A DNA stretch of 52,344 nt from Parvibaculum sp036499025 (GTDB lineage: Bacteria > Pseudomonadota > Alphaproteobacteria > Parvibaculales > Parvibaculaceae). The stretch covers positions 1-52,344 of the forward strand of contig DASYEM010000020.1 of the NCBI GenBank assembly GCA_036499025.1, given 5' to 3'. Made by a program: the position numbers and the translations under genes. Each line of letters begins with the position of its first letter. Positions within the stretch are counted from its first letter, which is position 1. Below the pieces are notes generated by a model that did no database searches, had not been told where the DNA came from, and saw nothing but the letters and a program-made list of their open reading frames with translations. This document shows positions 8,125-16,135 of this stretch, in pieces.

Positions 8125-9024
8125 ATGACCGCAACCGCAGCCTCCTTCGATACGGCGCTGGCAAAGGCGCAAACTGAAGTCGAAGCCATGCTTGATGGTC
8201 TGCTGCCGCGCGCCGAAGACCCTGAGGCGCGTGTCTCCGAAGCGATGCGCTATGCGGTTCTCGTCGGCGGCAAGCGGTTCCGCCCATTTCTCGTTTGCGA
8301 GAGCGCCAGGCTTTTTGGCGTCCACAGTGCCTCGGCGCTGCGCGTCGCCGCCGCCGTCGAATGCGTCCACACCTATTCGCTGGTCCATGACGATCTGCCC
8401 TGCATGGACGACGACGACCTGCGCCGTGGCCAGCCGACGGTGCATCGCAAGTTCGACGAGGCGACGGCGGTGCTGGCGGGCGATGCGTTGCTGACCTTCG
8501 CCTTTGAAATTCTCGCCGATCTCGGCACGCATGAGCTGGGCGAGGTCCGCGTCGAACTCGTCCGCCGTCTCGCCGAAGCGGCGGGCGCGCGCGGCATGGT
8601 CGGCGGGCAGATGATCGATCTCGCCAGTGAAGGCCGCTCACTCGACATAGACGCGATCACACGGCTTCAGCGGCTGAAGACCGGCGCGCTGATTGCTTTC
8701 TCTTGCGAAGCAGGTGCGGTGCTTGGTCGCGCCTCCGACGAGCCGCGCCATGCGCTCCACGCCTATGCCCACGACATGGGGCTGGCCTACCAGATCGCCG
8801 ACGATCTCCTTGATGTGGAAGGCGATGCGGGCATTGTCGGCAAGGCGACCGGCAAGGATGCCGAGGCCGGCAAGGCCACCTTCGTCTCCATTCTGGGGGT
8901 CGAGCGGGCCCGGACGCAGGCCCGGATGCTTTCCGAGCAGGCGATCCAACATCTTGATTTGTTTGATGAAAAAGCCGACCTTTTGCGTGAGGCGGCACGT
9001 TTCGTTATAAACCGTCGCAACTGA
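8125..9024 (+). CDS. ispA: Farnesyl diphosphate synthase (polyprenyl synthetase)
   Basis: Condenses DMAPP/GPP with IPP to make farnesyl diphosphate, the precursor for ubiquinone side chains, undecaprenyl carrier and hopanoids. The 299-aa length fits. The first aspartate-rich motif is DDLPCMDDDDLRRG (near residue 90) and the second is DDLLDVEGD (near residue 228). GGKRFRP near residue 47 binds IPP, and KTGAL near residue 188 is also conserved. The long-spaced DDxxxxD form of the first motif is the bacterial FPP-synthase type. The gene lies between xseB and dxs in the same operon, so isoprenoid precursor supply and chain elongation are co-transcribed. Confidence 0.95.
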   Translation: MTATAASFDTALAKAQTEVEAMLDGLLPRAEDPEARVSEAMRYAVLVGGKRFRPFLVCESARLFGVHSASALRVAAAVECVHTYSLVHDDLPCMDDDDLRRGQPTVHRKFDEATAVLAGDALLTFAFEILADLGTHELGEVRVELVRRLAEAAGARGMVGGQMIDLASEGRSLDIDAITRLQRLKTGALIAFSCEAGAVLGRASDEPRHALHAYAHDMGLAYQIADDLLDVEGDAGIVGKATGKDAEAGKATFVSILGVERARTQARMLSEQAIQHLDLFDEKADLLREAARFVINRRN

Positions 9025-9033
9025 GCCGCCGGT

Positions 9034-11016
9034 ATGTCCGGGGAGGACCGGCCGCGGCCGAGGTACGATTTGAGCAATAAACCGCAAACACCCTTGCTTG
9101 ACCGCATCGCGAGCACAGCCGATGTGCGCGCCCTGCCCGAAAGCGACCTTCGTCAGCTTGCGGATGAATTGCGCGCCGAAACCATCGACGCCGTTTCGGT
9201 GACGGGCGGCCATCTGGGCGCGGGGCTCGGCGTTGTCGAACTTACCGTCGCGCTCCATTACGTTTTCAACACGCCCGAAGACCGCCTCATCTGGGACGTC
9301 GGTCATCAGGCCTATCCGCACAAGATTCTCACCGGACGCCGCAATCGCATCCGCACCTTGCGCATGGGCGGCGGTCTGTCGGGTTTCACCAAGCGCGCCG
9401 AAAGCGAATACGATCCCTTCGGCGCCGCGCATTCCTCGACATCGATTTCCGCCGGCCTCGGCATGGCGGTCGCCCGCGATCTGAAGGGCGGCAGGAACAA
9501 TGTCATCGCGGTCATCGGCGACGGCGCGATGAGCGCCGGCATGGCCTACGAAGCGATGAACAATGCGGGCGCAATGGACAGCCGCCTCATCATTGTTTTG
9601 AACGACAACGACATGTCGATCGCGCCGCCCGTCGGCGGCATGAGCGCCTATCTCGCGCGCTTGATTTCCGGCAGCGCCTATCGCTCGGTTCGCGATCTGG
9701 CAAAACAGATCGCCAAACTCTTTCCTAAAAGCATCGAGGAAAGCGCCCGCCGAGCCGAAGAATACGCACGGGGCATGGCGACCGGCGGCACGCTCTTTGA
9801 AGAACTGGGCCTCTATTACGTCGGCCCCATCGACGGTCATAATCTTGATCACCTTTTGCCTGTGCTGAAGAATGTTCGGGATGCGGGCGACGGTCCGATC
9901 CTCGTTCACGTCGTCACGCAGAAGGGCAAGGGCTACGGTCCCGCTGAAGCCGCCGAAGACAAATATCACGGCGTCTCGAAATTCGACGTCATCACCGGTA
10001 CGCAAGCCAAGGCCGCGGCGAATGCACCGTCCTACACGCGCGTTTTTGCTGACAGTCTGATCGCCCATGCCGAACGTGACGACAAGATCGTGGCGATCAC
10101 GGCGGCGATGCCGTCCGGCACCGGCCTTGATGATTTCGGCGCACGTTTTCCGACGCGCACTTTCGACGTCGGCATTGCCGAACAGCACGCTGTCACCTTT
10201 GCGGCGGGCCTCGCTACCGAAGGTTTCAAACCCTTCTGCGCCATCTATTCGACCTTCCTGCAGCGCGCTTACGATCAGGTCGTCCATGACGTTGCGATCC
10301 AGCGCCTGCCGGTGCGCTTCGCGCTCGACCGCGCCGGTCTCGTCGGCGCCGACGGCCCGACCCATGCGGGCTCCTTCGACATCGCCTATCTCACCTGCCT
10401 GCCGGATTTCATCGTTATGGCGGCGGCGGACGAAGTTGAGCTCAAGCACATGGTTGCGACCTCGGTCGAGATCGATGACCGTCCCTCCGCTTTCCGCTAT
10501 CCGCGCGGCGAAGGCGTCGGGCTCGAAATGCCTGCCATCGGTACGCCGCTCGAAATCGGCAAGGGCCGCATTATCCGCGAAGGCACGAAAGTCGCGATCC
10601 TGTCGCTCGGCACGCGCCTTGCCGAAGCATTGAAGGCGGCGGACCAGCTTGCCGCTCTCGGCCTCTCGACAACAGTTGCCGATGCGCGCTTTGCAAAGCC
10701 CATCGACGAAGCGCTCATTGCGCGTCTTGCCCGCGAACATGAAGTGCTGCTGATCGCCGAAGAGGGCTCGGTCGGCGGCTTCTCATCCCACGTCCTCGAC
10801 TTCCTCGCCCGCTCCGGCGCGCTTGATCGCGGTTTGAAAGTGCGACCTCTGCGTTTGCCCGACATTTTCATCGATCACGACAAGCCGGAAAAGATGTACG
10901 AACTCGCCGGTCTCAACGCATCGGCGATGGTCGAAACGGCGCTCGCGGCTCTCGGCCTGCAAAACGAAATGGCCGAACTCGCCGCCATGCGCGCCGCTGC
11001 GCCGAAACTCGTCTGA
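9034..11016 (+). CDS. dxs: 1-deoxy-D-xylulose-5-phosphate synthase
   Basis: Thiamine-diphosphate enzyme that joins pyruvate and glyceraldehyde 3-phosphate, the entry step of the MEP isoprenoid pathway. At 660 aa it is full length: HLGAGLGVVELT and the IWDVGHQAYPHKILTGRR segment, GDGAMSAGMAYEAMNNAG (ThDP/Mg binding near residue 165), the transketolase middle domain with FDVGIAEQHAVTFAAG (catalytic Glu), DRAGLVGADGPTHAG, and the C-terminal domain. The ATG at 9034 lacks a visible ribosome site. An in-frame TTG at 9070, preceded by GAGG at 9060-9063, would begin right before NKPQTPLLDRI, where most relatives begin, so the true start may be 9070. Confidence 0.96.
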   Translation: MSGEDRPRPRYDLSNKPQTPLLDRIASTADVRALPESDLRQLADELRAETIDAVSVTGGHLGAGLGVVELTVALHYVFNTPEDRLIWDVGHQAYPHKILTGRRNRIRTLRMGGGLSGFTKRAESEYDPFGAAHSSTSISAGLGMAVARDLKGGRNNVIAVIGDGAMSAGMAYEAMNNAGAMDSRLIIVLNDNDMSIAPPVGGMSAYLARLISGSAYRSVRDLAKQIAKLFPKSIEESARRAEEYARGMATGGTLFEELGLYYVGPIDGHNLDHLLPVLKNVRDAGDGPILVHVVTQKGKGYGPAEAAEDKYHGVSKFDVITGTQAKAAANAPSYTRVFADSLIAHAERDDKIVAITAAMPSGTGLDDFGARFPTRTFDVGIAEQHAVTFAAGLATEGFKPFCAIYSTFLQRAYDQVVHDVAIQRLPVRFALDRAGLVGADGPTHAGSFDIAYLTCLPDFIVMAAADEVELKHMVATSVEIDDRPSAFRYPRGEGVGLEMPAIGTPLEIGKGRIIREGTKVAILSLGTRLAEALKAADQLAALGLSTTVADARFAKPIDEALIARLAREHEVLLIAEEGSVGGFSSHVLDFLARSGALDRGLKVRPLRLPDIFIDHDKPEKMYELAGLNASAMVETALAALGLQNEMAELAAMRAAAPKLV

Positions 11017-11023
11017 CCGTATC

Positions 11024-11770
11024 ATGTCCGCTCCGCGCAAGCGCCTCGATCAGCTTTTGGTCGAGCGCGGTCTGATCGCCACCCGCGCTCGGGCGCAAGC
11101 CGCCATCCATGCAGGGCTTGTCTCTGTCTCAGGTCGCGCGATCACGAAGCCAGCGCAGCTCGTCGGCGAAGATGACGAGATCGCCGTCGATACCTCCGAA
11201 GGCAATTATGTCTCCCGCGCGGCGCTGAAACTCATTCACGGGCTCGATCATTTCGGCATTGACCCTCGCGACCTCGAATGTCTCGACATCGGCGCATCGA
11301 CCGGCGGCTTCACCCAGGTCCTTCTGGAGCGGGGCGCGAAACACGTCACCGCCATCGATGTCGGCCACGGCCAACTTGCTCCCGAGATCGCGAACAACCC
11401 CCGGGTGACCATGATCGAGGGTCTGAATGCCAAAGACCTGAGCATAGGTCACCTCCGCGAGAGGCCCGAGCTCATCACCTGCGACGTCAGTTTCATCGGT
11501 TTGCAGAAGGCCACACGGAAAGCGCTCGATCTCTCGCAGGAAACCGCTTGTTTCTGTGCGCTCATCAAGCCTCAATTCGAGGTCGGCCCTGAAAATGTGG
11601 GGAAAGGCGGCATCGTTCGCGATGCGGGATTACATGCAAAAGTGTGCGATAACATCGCCGCATGGCTTGACGCCCTACCTCACTGGCATGTGCTCGGCCT
11701 CACCGAAAGCCCCATCAAAGGCGGCGACGGCAACAAGGAATTTCTGATTGCAGCCCGCCGCGCCAACTGA
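11024..11770 (+). CDS. tlyA: TlyA-family rRNA 2'-O-methyltransferase (hemolysin-A-like)
   Basis: S4-domain/FtsJ-fold methyltransferase; characterised TlyA proteins methylate ribose of cytidines in 16S and/or 23S rRNA. Residues 1-60 form the S4 RNA-binding domain (RLDQLLVERGLIATRARAQ), followed by a Rossmann methyltransferase fold with the SAM motif CLDIGASTGGFTQVLLERGA (near residue 87), the DVGHGQL acidic loop and the KPQFEVG catalytic-site strand with its lysine. The length of 248 aa is normal. The old name hemolysin reflects an early heterologous finding, not its main role. It is seven nucleotides after dxs and overlaps the next gene by 23 bp. Confidence 0.93.
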   Translation: MSAPRKRLDQLLVERGLIATRARAQAAIHAGLVSVSGRAITKPAQLVGEDDEIAVDTSEGNYVSRAALKLIHGLDHFGIDPRDLECLDIGASTGGFTQVLLERGAKHVTAIDVGHGQLAPEIANNPRVTMIEGLNAKDLSIGHLRERPELITCDVSFIGLQKATRKALDLSQETACFCALIKPQFEVGPENVGKGGIVRDAGLHAKVCDNIAAWLDALPHWHVLGLTESPIKGGDGNKEFLIAARRAN

Positions 11771-13022
11771 AATCGCGACCGAACTCGACGTCACCGTCGC
11801 TGCCCTTGGCCATCTCGGCGATGGCGTTGCGGAGACGGATCTCGGTCAACTCTTCGTCCCCTTCACGCTCGCCGGTGAACGCGCCCGCGTTCGCACGCTG
11901 GGCGAGGGCAGGGCGGAACTCCTTAAAATTCTGGAGCCCGCGCCCGAACGCGTCACCGCGCCATGCAAGCATTTCGGCATCTGCGGCGGTTGCACGTTGC
12001 AGCACATGGAAGCGAAGTCCTATGCTGAATGGAAACGTCTTCAGGTCATTGCCGCGCTGAGTGCACGCGGTATCGACTGCGATGTCGAACCGCTCATCCC
12101 GGCGATGCCGCATAGCCGCCGCCGCGCAACGCTCGCGGCGACCCGCACCAAGAAGGGCGTCACCATCGGTTACTACATGCGCGCTAGCCACACGATCATG
12201 GCCGCGCGGGAATGCCCGCTCATCGTTCCTGAAATCGAAAACGCGCTGGAAAAACTCGCTCATCTCGTCGAGCCGGGCCTCTCGCGCAAAGGCCGCGCCG
12301 CGCTGTCCGTCACCTCGACTGAGGCAGGTCTCGACGTCGCCGTCACTGGCGGCAAGGAAGCGCCCGACGGCCCCCTCCGCAGCGAACTCGCAAAGCGCGC
12401 CGCCGCCGCAGACCTCGCGCGTCTTACATGGGATGGCGACATCCTCGCCGAACGCCGCATTCCCATGGTCACTTTCTCGGCTCTCCGCGTCGCGCCGCCC
12501 CCCGGCGCTTTTCTACAGGCGACACAGGAAGGCGAGGCCGAACTCGTCCGTCTCGTTCTCGAAGGCGTTGGCGATGCGAAGCGCGTCGCCGATCTTTTCG
12601 CCGGTTGCGGCACCTTCACGGCGGCATTGGCAAAACGCTCGACCGTTCTTGCGGTGGAAGGCGAAGCCAAATCTCTTGCCGCGCTCGATCGCGCGTTGCG
12701 CGAGCAAGGCCCGGCGCTGGCCCTGAAGCCCGTCGAATTGGTGACGCGTGATCTTTTCCGCCGTCCCATTCACCAATCGGAACTTCTGAAAACCGACGCC
12801 GTGGTCTTCGATCCGCCACGAGCCGGAGCGGCGGCGCAAAGCGAAATGCTGGCCCAATCAAACGTGCCGCTCATCATCGGCGTCTCCTGCAATCCCGCGA
12901 CCTTCGCCCGCGATGCCCGAACCTTGATGGATGGCGGCTACAAGCTCACACGCGTGACGCCGGTAGACCAATTTCTCTGGTCGCCGCATATTGAACTGGT
13001 GGGAATTTTTCGGAAGGAGTGA
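11748..13022 (+). CDS. RlmD/RumA-type RNA m5U methyltransferase
   Basis: Class I SAM-dependent RNA methyltransferase of the TrmA/RlmC/RlmD family, which forms 5-methyluridine in rRNA or tRNA. An N-terminal TRAM-like beta-barrel (DVTVAALGHLGDGVAE) is followed by a probable 4Fe-4S site (CKHFGICGGC near residue 76 plus a nearby Cys), the SAM motif ADLFAGCGTFT (near residue 283), VFDPPRAGA and the nucleophile cysteine in GVSCNPATFARD (near residue 382). The only usable in-frame start is TTG at 11748, inside tlyA, suggesting translational coupling. Whether it methylates 23S U1939-like or another site cannot be read from sequence. Confidence 0.9.
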   Translation: MQPAAPTEIATELDVTVAALGHLGDGVAETDLGQLFVPFTLAGERARVRTLGEGRAELLKILEPAPERVTAPCKHFGICGGCTLQHMEAKSYAEWKRLQVIAALSARGIDCDVEPLIPAMPHSRRRATLAATRTKKGVTIGYYMRASHTIMAARECPLIVPEIENALEKLAHLVEPGLSRKGRAALSVTSTEAGLDVAVTGGKEAPDGPLRSELAKRAAAADLARLTWDGDILAERRIPMVTFSALRVAPPPGAFLQATQEGEAELVRLVLEGVGDAKRVADLFAGCGTFTAALAKRSTVLAVEGEAKSLAALDRALREQGPALALKPVELVTRDLFRRPIHQSELLKTDAVVFDPPRAGAAAQSEMLAQSNVPLIIGVSCNPATFARDARTLMDGGYKLTRVTPVDQFLWSPHIELVGIFRKE

Positions 13023-13028
13023 GCCGAA

Positions 13029-14075
13029 ATGGCGAGCCCGCTTTCAAGGATCGGTTACGGATTGGGACAGGGCGCGCGCGTCGCGTGGTATGTCGGCCAT
13101 TATCTGGCCGTCAACCGCATGCGCGGACCTCTCGTGCCTCCCGGTGAAACGCCCGTCTCCGTGCAAGGCAAAGTGCCGAACTGGCAAGGCCTTGTCGCCG
13201 GCATGCGCGCGCTTTTCGAACAGGACTGGAATAACATCGACGCGGGCATCTACCGCGCGCCTGAGGGCCTTGCCGCACCTGCCGAGGCCGTCGCCGCGAG
13301 CCTTCGTTTCTTCAAGGACGCGCGCAAGGTCGACGAGCGACGGCTCTCTCGCCGTCATTCGGAAGTGCTGACCGACGAATTGCGCGCACGCTATCCGCGC
13401 TATTATCTCCAGAATTTCCATTATCAGACTGGCGGCTGGCTCTCCGAAGAATCCGCGAAACTCTACGACACGCAGGTTGAAGTTCTCTTCAACGGAACGG
13501 CGGGCGCCATGCGCCGTCAGGCTCTCGTGCCGCTCGCCGACGCATTGCGTGGCCACGATCAGCGCAAACTTAACCTTCTCGATATTGCTTGCGGCACGGG
13601 CCGTTTTCTCGAAGACGTGGCGGCGAACTACCCGCGCCTCAACATCACCGGCCTTGATTTGTCGCCCGCTTACATTGCCGAAGCCCGCTCGCGTCTCCGC
13701 GGGCGCCGCAACGTCTCGCTTCTCGAAGCCAATGCCGAGGCCATCCCGCTGCCCGACGCTTCGCAAGACGCGATCAGTTGCGTCTACCTATTTCATGAAT
13801 TGCCACCAAAGATCCGCAAAATCGTTGCCGCGGAAATCGCGCGCGTGTTGAAACCCGGTGGTGTCGCGATTGTCGTCGATGCGCTGCAAACGGGCGACGC
13901 GCCGAATTATGACGGGTTGCTCGAATTCTTTCCCATCGGCTTCCACGAACCCTATTTCAATTCATATCTGGCCGAAGATTTCGAAACGCTGTTCGCGCGT
14001 CAATATCTCGTACAGACAAGCACGAAGCCGGCATTCCTCTCGAAAGTCATGGCATTCAGAAAGAGCGCGGCCTAG
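13029..14075 (+). CDS. Class I SAM-dependent methyltransferase with N-terminal extension
   Basis: The methyltransferase domain covers about residues 170-330: motif I LLDIACGTGRFLEDVA, the ribose-binding GLDLSPAYIAEAR, and VLKPGGVAIVVDAL after the CVYLFHELP motif, which resembles the UbiE/Methyltransf_11 group acting on small molecules. The first ~165 residues are not recognisable to me; they include an amphipathic helix near YVGHYLAVNRMR and a conserved-looking RYPRYYLQNFHYQTGGWLS block just before the SAM domain. The target is unknown. It begins six nucleotides after the RNA methyltransferase, so it is probably the last gene of the operon. Its stop codon shares the palindrome CTAG with the aroC stop on the other strand. 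Confidence 0.85.
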   Translation: MASPLSRIGYGLGQGARVAWYVGHYLAVNRMRGPLVPPGETPVSVQGKVPNWQGLVAGMRALFEQDWNNIDAGIYRAPEGLAAPAEAVAASLRFFKDARKVDERRLSRRHSEVLTDELRARYPRYYLQNFHYQTGGWLSEESAKLYDTQVEVLFNGTAGAMRRQALVPLADALRGHDQRKLNLLDIACGTGRFLEDVAANYPRLNITGLDLSPAYIAEARSRLRGRRNVSLLEANAEAIPLPDASQDAISCVYLFHELPPKIRKIVAAEIARVLKPGGVAIVVDALQTGDAPNYDGLLEFFPIGFHEPYFNSYLAEDFETLFARQYLVQTSTKPAFLSKVMAFRKSAA

Positions 14076-15157
14076 CCGTTCTGCCCGCGATGTCGCAGCA
14101 GATGGTCCGCCAACACGCAAGCGATCATCGCTTCGCCAACAGGCACCGCGCGAATGCCGACGCAAGGATCGTGACGGCCCTTGGTCTCGATGTCGGTCTC
14201 TTCGCCCGATTTGGTGATGGTGTGACGCGGTGCAAGGATCGATGAGGTCGGTTTCACCGCAAATCGCGCAACGACATCCTGTCCCGACGATATGCCGCCG
14301 AGAATGCCGCCTGCATGGTTCGACGTGAAGATCGGACCGCTATTGCCCGACCGCATCTCGTCGGCATTTTCTTCACCGGTCATCGCGGCCGTCGCAAAGC
14401 CGTCGCCGATTTCAACGCCTTTGACCGCGTTGATGCTCATCAACGCCGCAGCGATATCGGCGTCGAGCTTGCCGTAAATCGGCGCGCCGAGACCCACGGG
14501 AACGCCGCTTGCAACGACTTCGATGATCGCGCCGCAGGACGAACCCGCCTTGCGGACGCCGTCAAGATAGTCTTCCCAATTCGCCGCCGCCTTGGCGTCT
14601 GGGCACCAGAACGGATTGTTGCCAGTCTCGTCCCAGTTCCAGTTGGCGCGGTCGATCCTGTGCGGACCCATCTGCACCAGCGCGCCGCGGATCGTCACGC
14701 CCGCGAGAATCTTGCGTGCCACGGCGCCCGCCGCGACACGCGCCGCCGTCTCGCGCGCCGAGGAACGCCCGCCGCCGCGATAGTCGCGAATGCCATATTT
14801 GGCGAGATAGGTGTAGTCCGCATGGCCGGGACGAAATTTCTCTTTGATGTCGCCATAGTCTTTTGACCGCTGATCGACATTCTCGATCATCAGCGAGATC
14901 GGCGTGCCGGTCGTCACCTCTTCGCCCGTCTCATCGTCGATGAAGGTGCCGGAGAGAATTTTCACCGTGTCGGGTTCGCGCCGTTGCGTCGTGAAACGCG
15001 ACTGGCCAGGCTTACGCTTGTCGAGCCAGACCTGAATGTCTTCGGCCTTCAGGGACAAGCGCGGCGGTGTACCGTCGACCACGCAGCCGAGCGCCGGTCC
15101 GTGGCTTTCGCCCCAGGTCGTCACGCGAAAGAGATGGCCGAACGTGTTGTGCGACAT
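14072..15157 (-). CDS. aroC: Chorismate synthase
   Basis: Last step of the shikimate pathway: 5-enolpyruvylshikimate 3-phosphate to chorismate, using reduced FMN. The three family signatures are present: GESHGPALGCVVDGTPP (near residue 16), GRSSARETAARVAAGAVARKIL (near 130) and the C-terminal R-H-D-P-C-V-G-I-R segment (near 335). Length 361 aa is standard. It starts seven nucleotides after the fabI stop, so both are likely read from the fabI promoter. The 3' ends of this gene and the + strand methyltransferase overlap by four bases. Confidence 0.97.
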   Translation of the reverse strand: MSHNTFGHLFRVTTWGESHGPALGCVVDGTPPRLSLKAEDIQVWLDKRKPGQSRFTTQRREPDTVKILSGTFIDDETGEEVTTGTPISLMIENVDQRSKDYGDIKEKFRPGHADYTYLAKYGIRDYRGGGRSSARETAARVAAGAVARKILAGVTIRGALVQMGPHRIDRANWNWDETGNNPFWCPDAKAAANWEDYLDGVRKAGSSCGAIIEVVASGVPVGLGAPIYGKLDADIAAALMSINAVKGVEIGDGFATAAMTGEENADEMRSGNSGPIFTSNHAGGILGGISSGQDVVARFAVKPTSSILAPRHTITKSGEETDIETKGRHDPCVGIRAVPVGEAMIACVLADHLLRHRGQNG

Positions 15158-15164
15158 TGGCGGA

Positions 15165-16004
15165 TCAGACGATGCTCATGTCGGGGGCGTCTTCGGCCTT
15201 CATGCCGACGACATGATAACCGGCATCGACATGATGCACCTCGCCGGTCACGCCCGAGCCGAGATCGGAGAGGAGATAGAGCGCTGTGTTGCCCACCTCT
15301 TCAATCGTCACGGTGCGCTTCAGCGGTGCATTGAGCTCATTCCACTTCAGGATATAGCGGAAGTCGCCGATGCCCGACGCGGCGAGTGTCTTGATCGGTC
15401 CGGCTGAGACGGCATTCACGCGGATGTTGTTGCGTCCGAGATCGACCGCGAGATAGCGCACGCTCGCCTCGAGCGCGGCTTTCGCGACGCCCATGACGTT
15501 GTAATGCGGGATCACTTTTTCCGAGCCGTAATAGGTGAGGGTGACGATGGAGCCGCCATCGGTCATCAGCTTCTCGGCGCGCTGGCAGAGCGCGACAAAC
15601 GAGTAGCAGGAGATCGCCATGCTGGCGGTGAAGTTGTCGAGCGAGGTATCGACATAGCGCCCCGTCAACTCGTCTTTGTTCGAATAGGCAATGGCATGGA
15701 CGAAAAAGTCGAGCTTCCCCCATTCGGCCTCGAGCTTGGCGAAAACCGCATCCATGCTCGCGGCGTCGGTGACGTCGCAAGGCAGGATCAGCGTCGAGCC
15801 GATGGATTCGGCGAGCGGCACGACGCGCTTCTGCAACGCTTCGCCCTGAAAGGTGAAGGCGAGTTCCGCGCCCTGATCGGCGCACGCCTTGGCAATGCCC
15901 CACGCGATCGACCGGTTGTTGGCGACGCCCATGATGAGCCCGCGTTTGCCGGCCATCAGGCCAGTGCCGCGAACGGGTGTTGTTTTTGTGATGGCTTCGC
16001 TCAT
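15165..16004 (-). CDS. fabI: Enoyl-[acyl-carrier-protein] reductase (NADH)
   Basis: Reduces enoyl-ACP in the last step of each fatty-acid elongation cycle; the target of triclosan-type inhibitors. SDR-like fold, 279 aa. Features are GLIMGVANNRSIAWGIAKA (nucleotide-binding loop typical of FabI rather than other SDRs), HAIAYSNK, and the active-site YYGSEKVIPHYNVMGVAKA with the Tyr-x6-Lys pair (Y-N-V-M-G-V-A-K). VSAGPIKTLAASGI is the substrate loop. The N-terminal ~16 residues are an extension before the core. An imperfect palindrome lies upstream at 16060-16078. Confidence 0.96.
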   Translation of the reverse strand: MSEAITKTTPVRGTGLMAGKRGLIMGVANNRSIAWGIAKACADQGAELAFTFQGEALQKRVVPLAESIGSTLILPCDVTDAASMDAVFAKLEAEWGKLDFFVHAIAYSNKDELTGRYVDTSLDNFTASMAISCYSFVALCQRAEKLMTDGGSIVTLTYYGSEKVIPHYNVMGVAKAALEASVRYLAVDLGRNNIRVNAVSAGPIKTLAASGIGDFRYILKWNELNAPLKRTVTIEEVGNTALYLLSDLGSGVTGEVHHVDAGYHVVGMKAEDAPDMSIV

Positions 16005-16059
16005 CGCTTGCCTCGTCTTGTTCGTCTGCGTCTCTTTGAAATCGGGCGCATCCTACACA

Positions 16060-16078
16060 ATAGCCCAAATGGGTCTAT
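16060..16078. promoter_or_regulatory. Imperfect palindrome upstream of fabI
   Basis: The sequence pairs ATAG-CCCA with TGGG-T-CTAT around an AA centre (one-base asymmetry). It lies about 55 nt before the fabI start, where an operator would be expected, next to a TTGATA that could be a -35. A convincing -10 is not seen, so this is a candidate only. Confidence 0.35.
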
Positions 16079-16135
16079 CAAAAAGCCAGTGCCTGTTCTG
16101 CCCCGATTCGAGGGCTTTACTGCGCTTTTTGGGTA

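Noticed and set aside
8638..10740. 700-codon open frame on the - strand opposite dxs and ispA
   Set aside because: Antisense frame to two well-recognised genes; composition is the usual mirror of GC-rich codon bias, with no domain.
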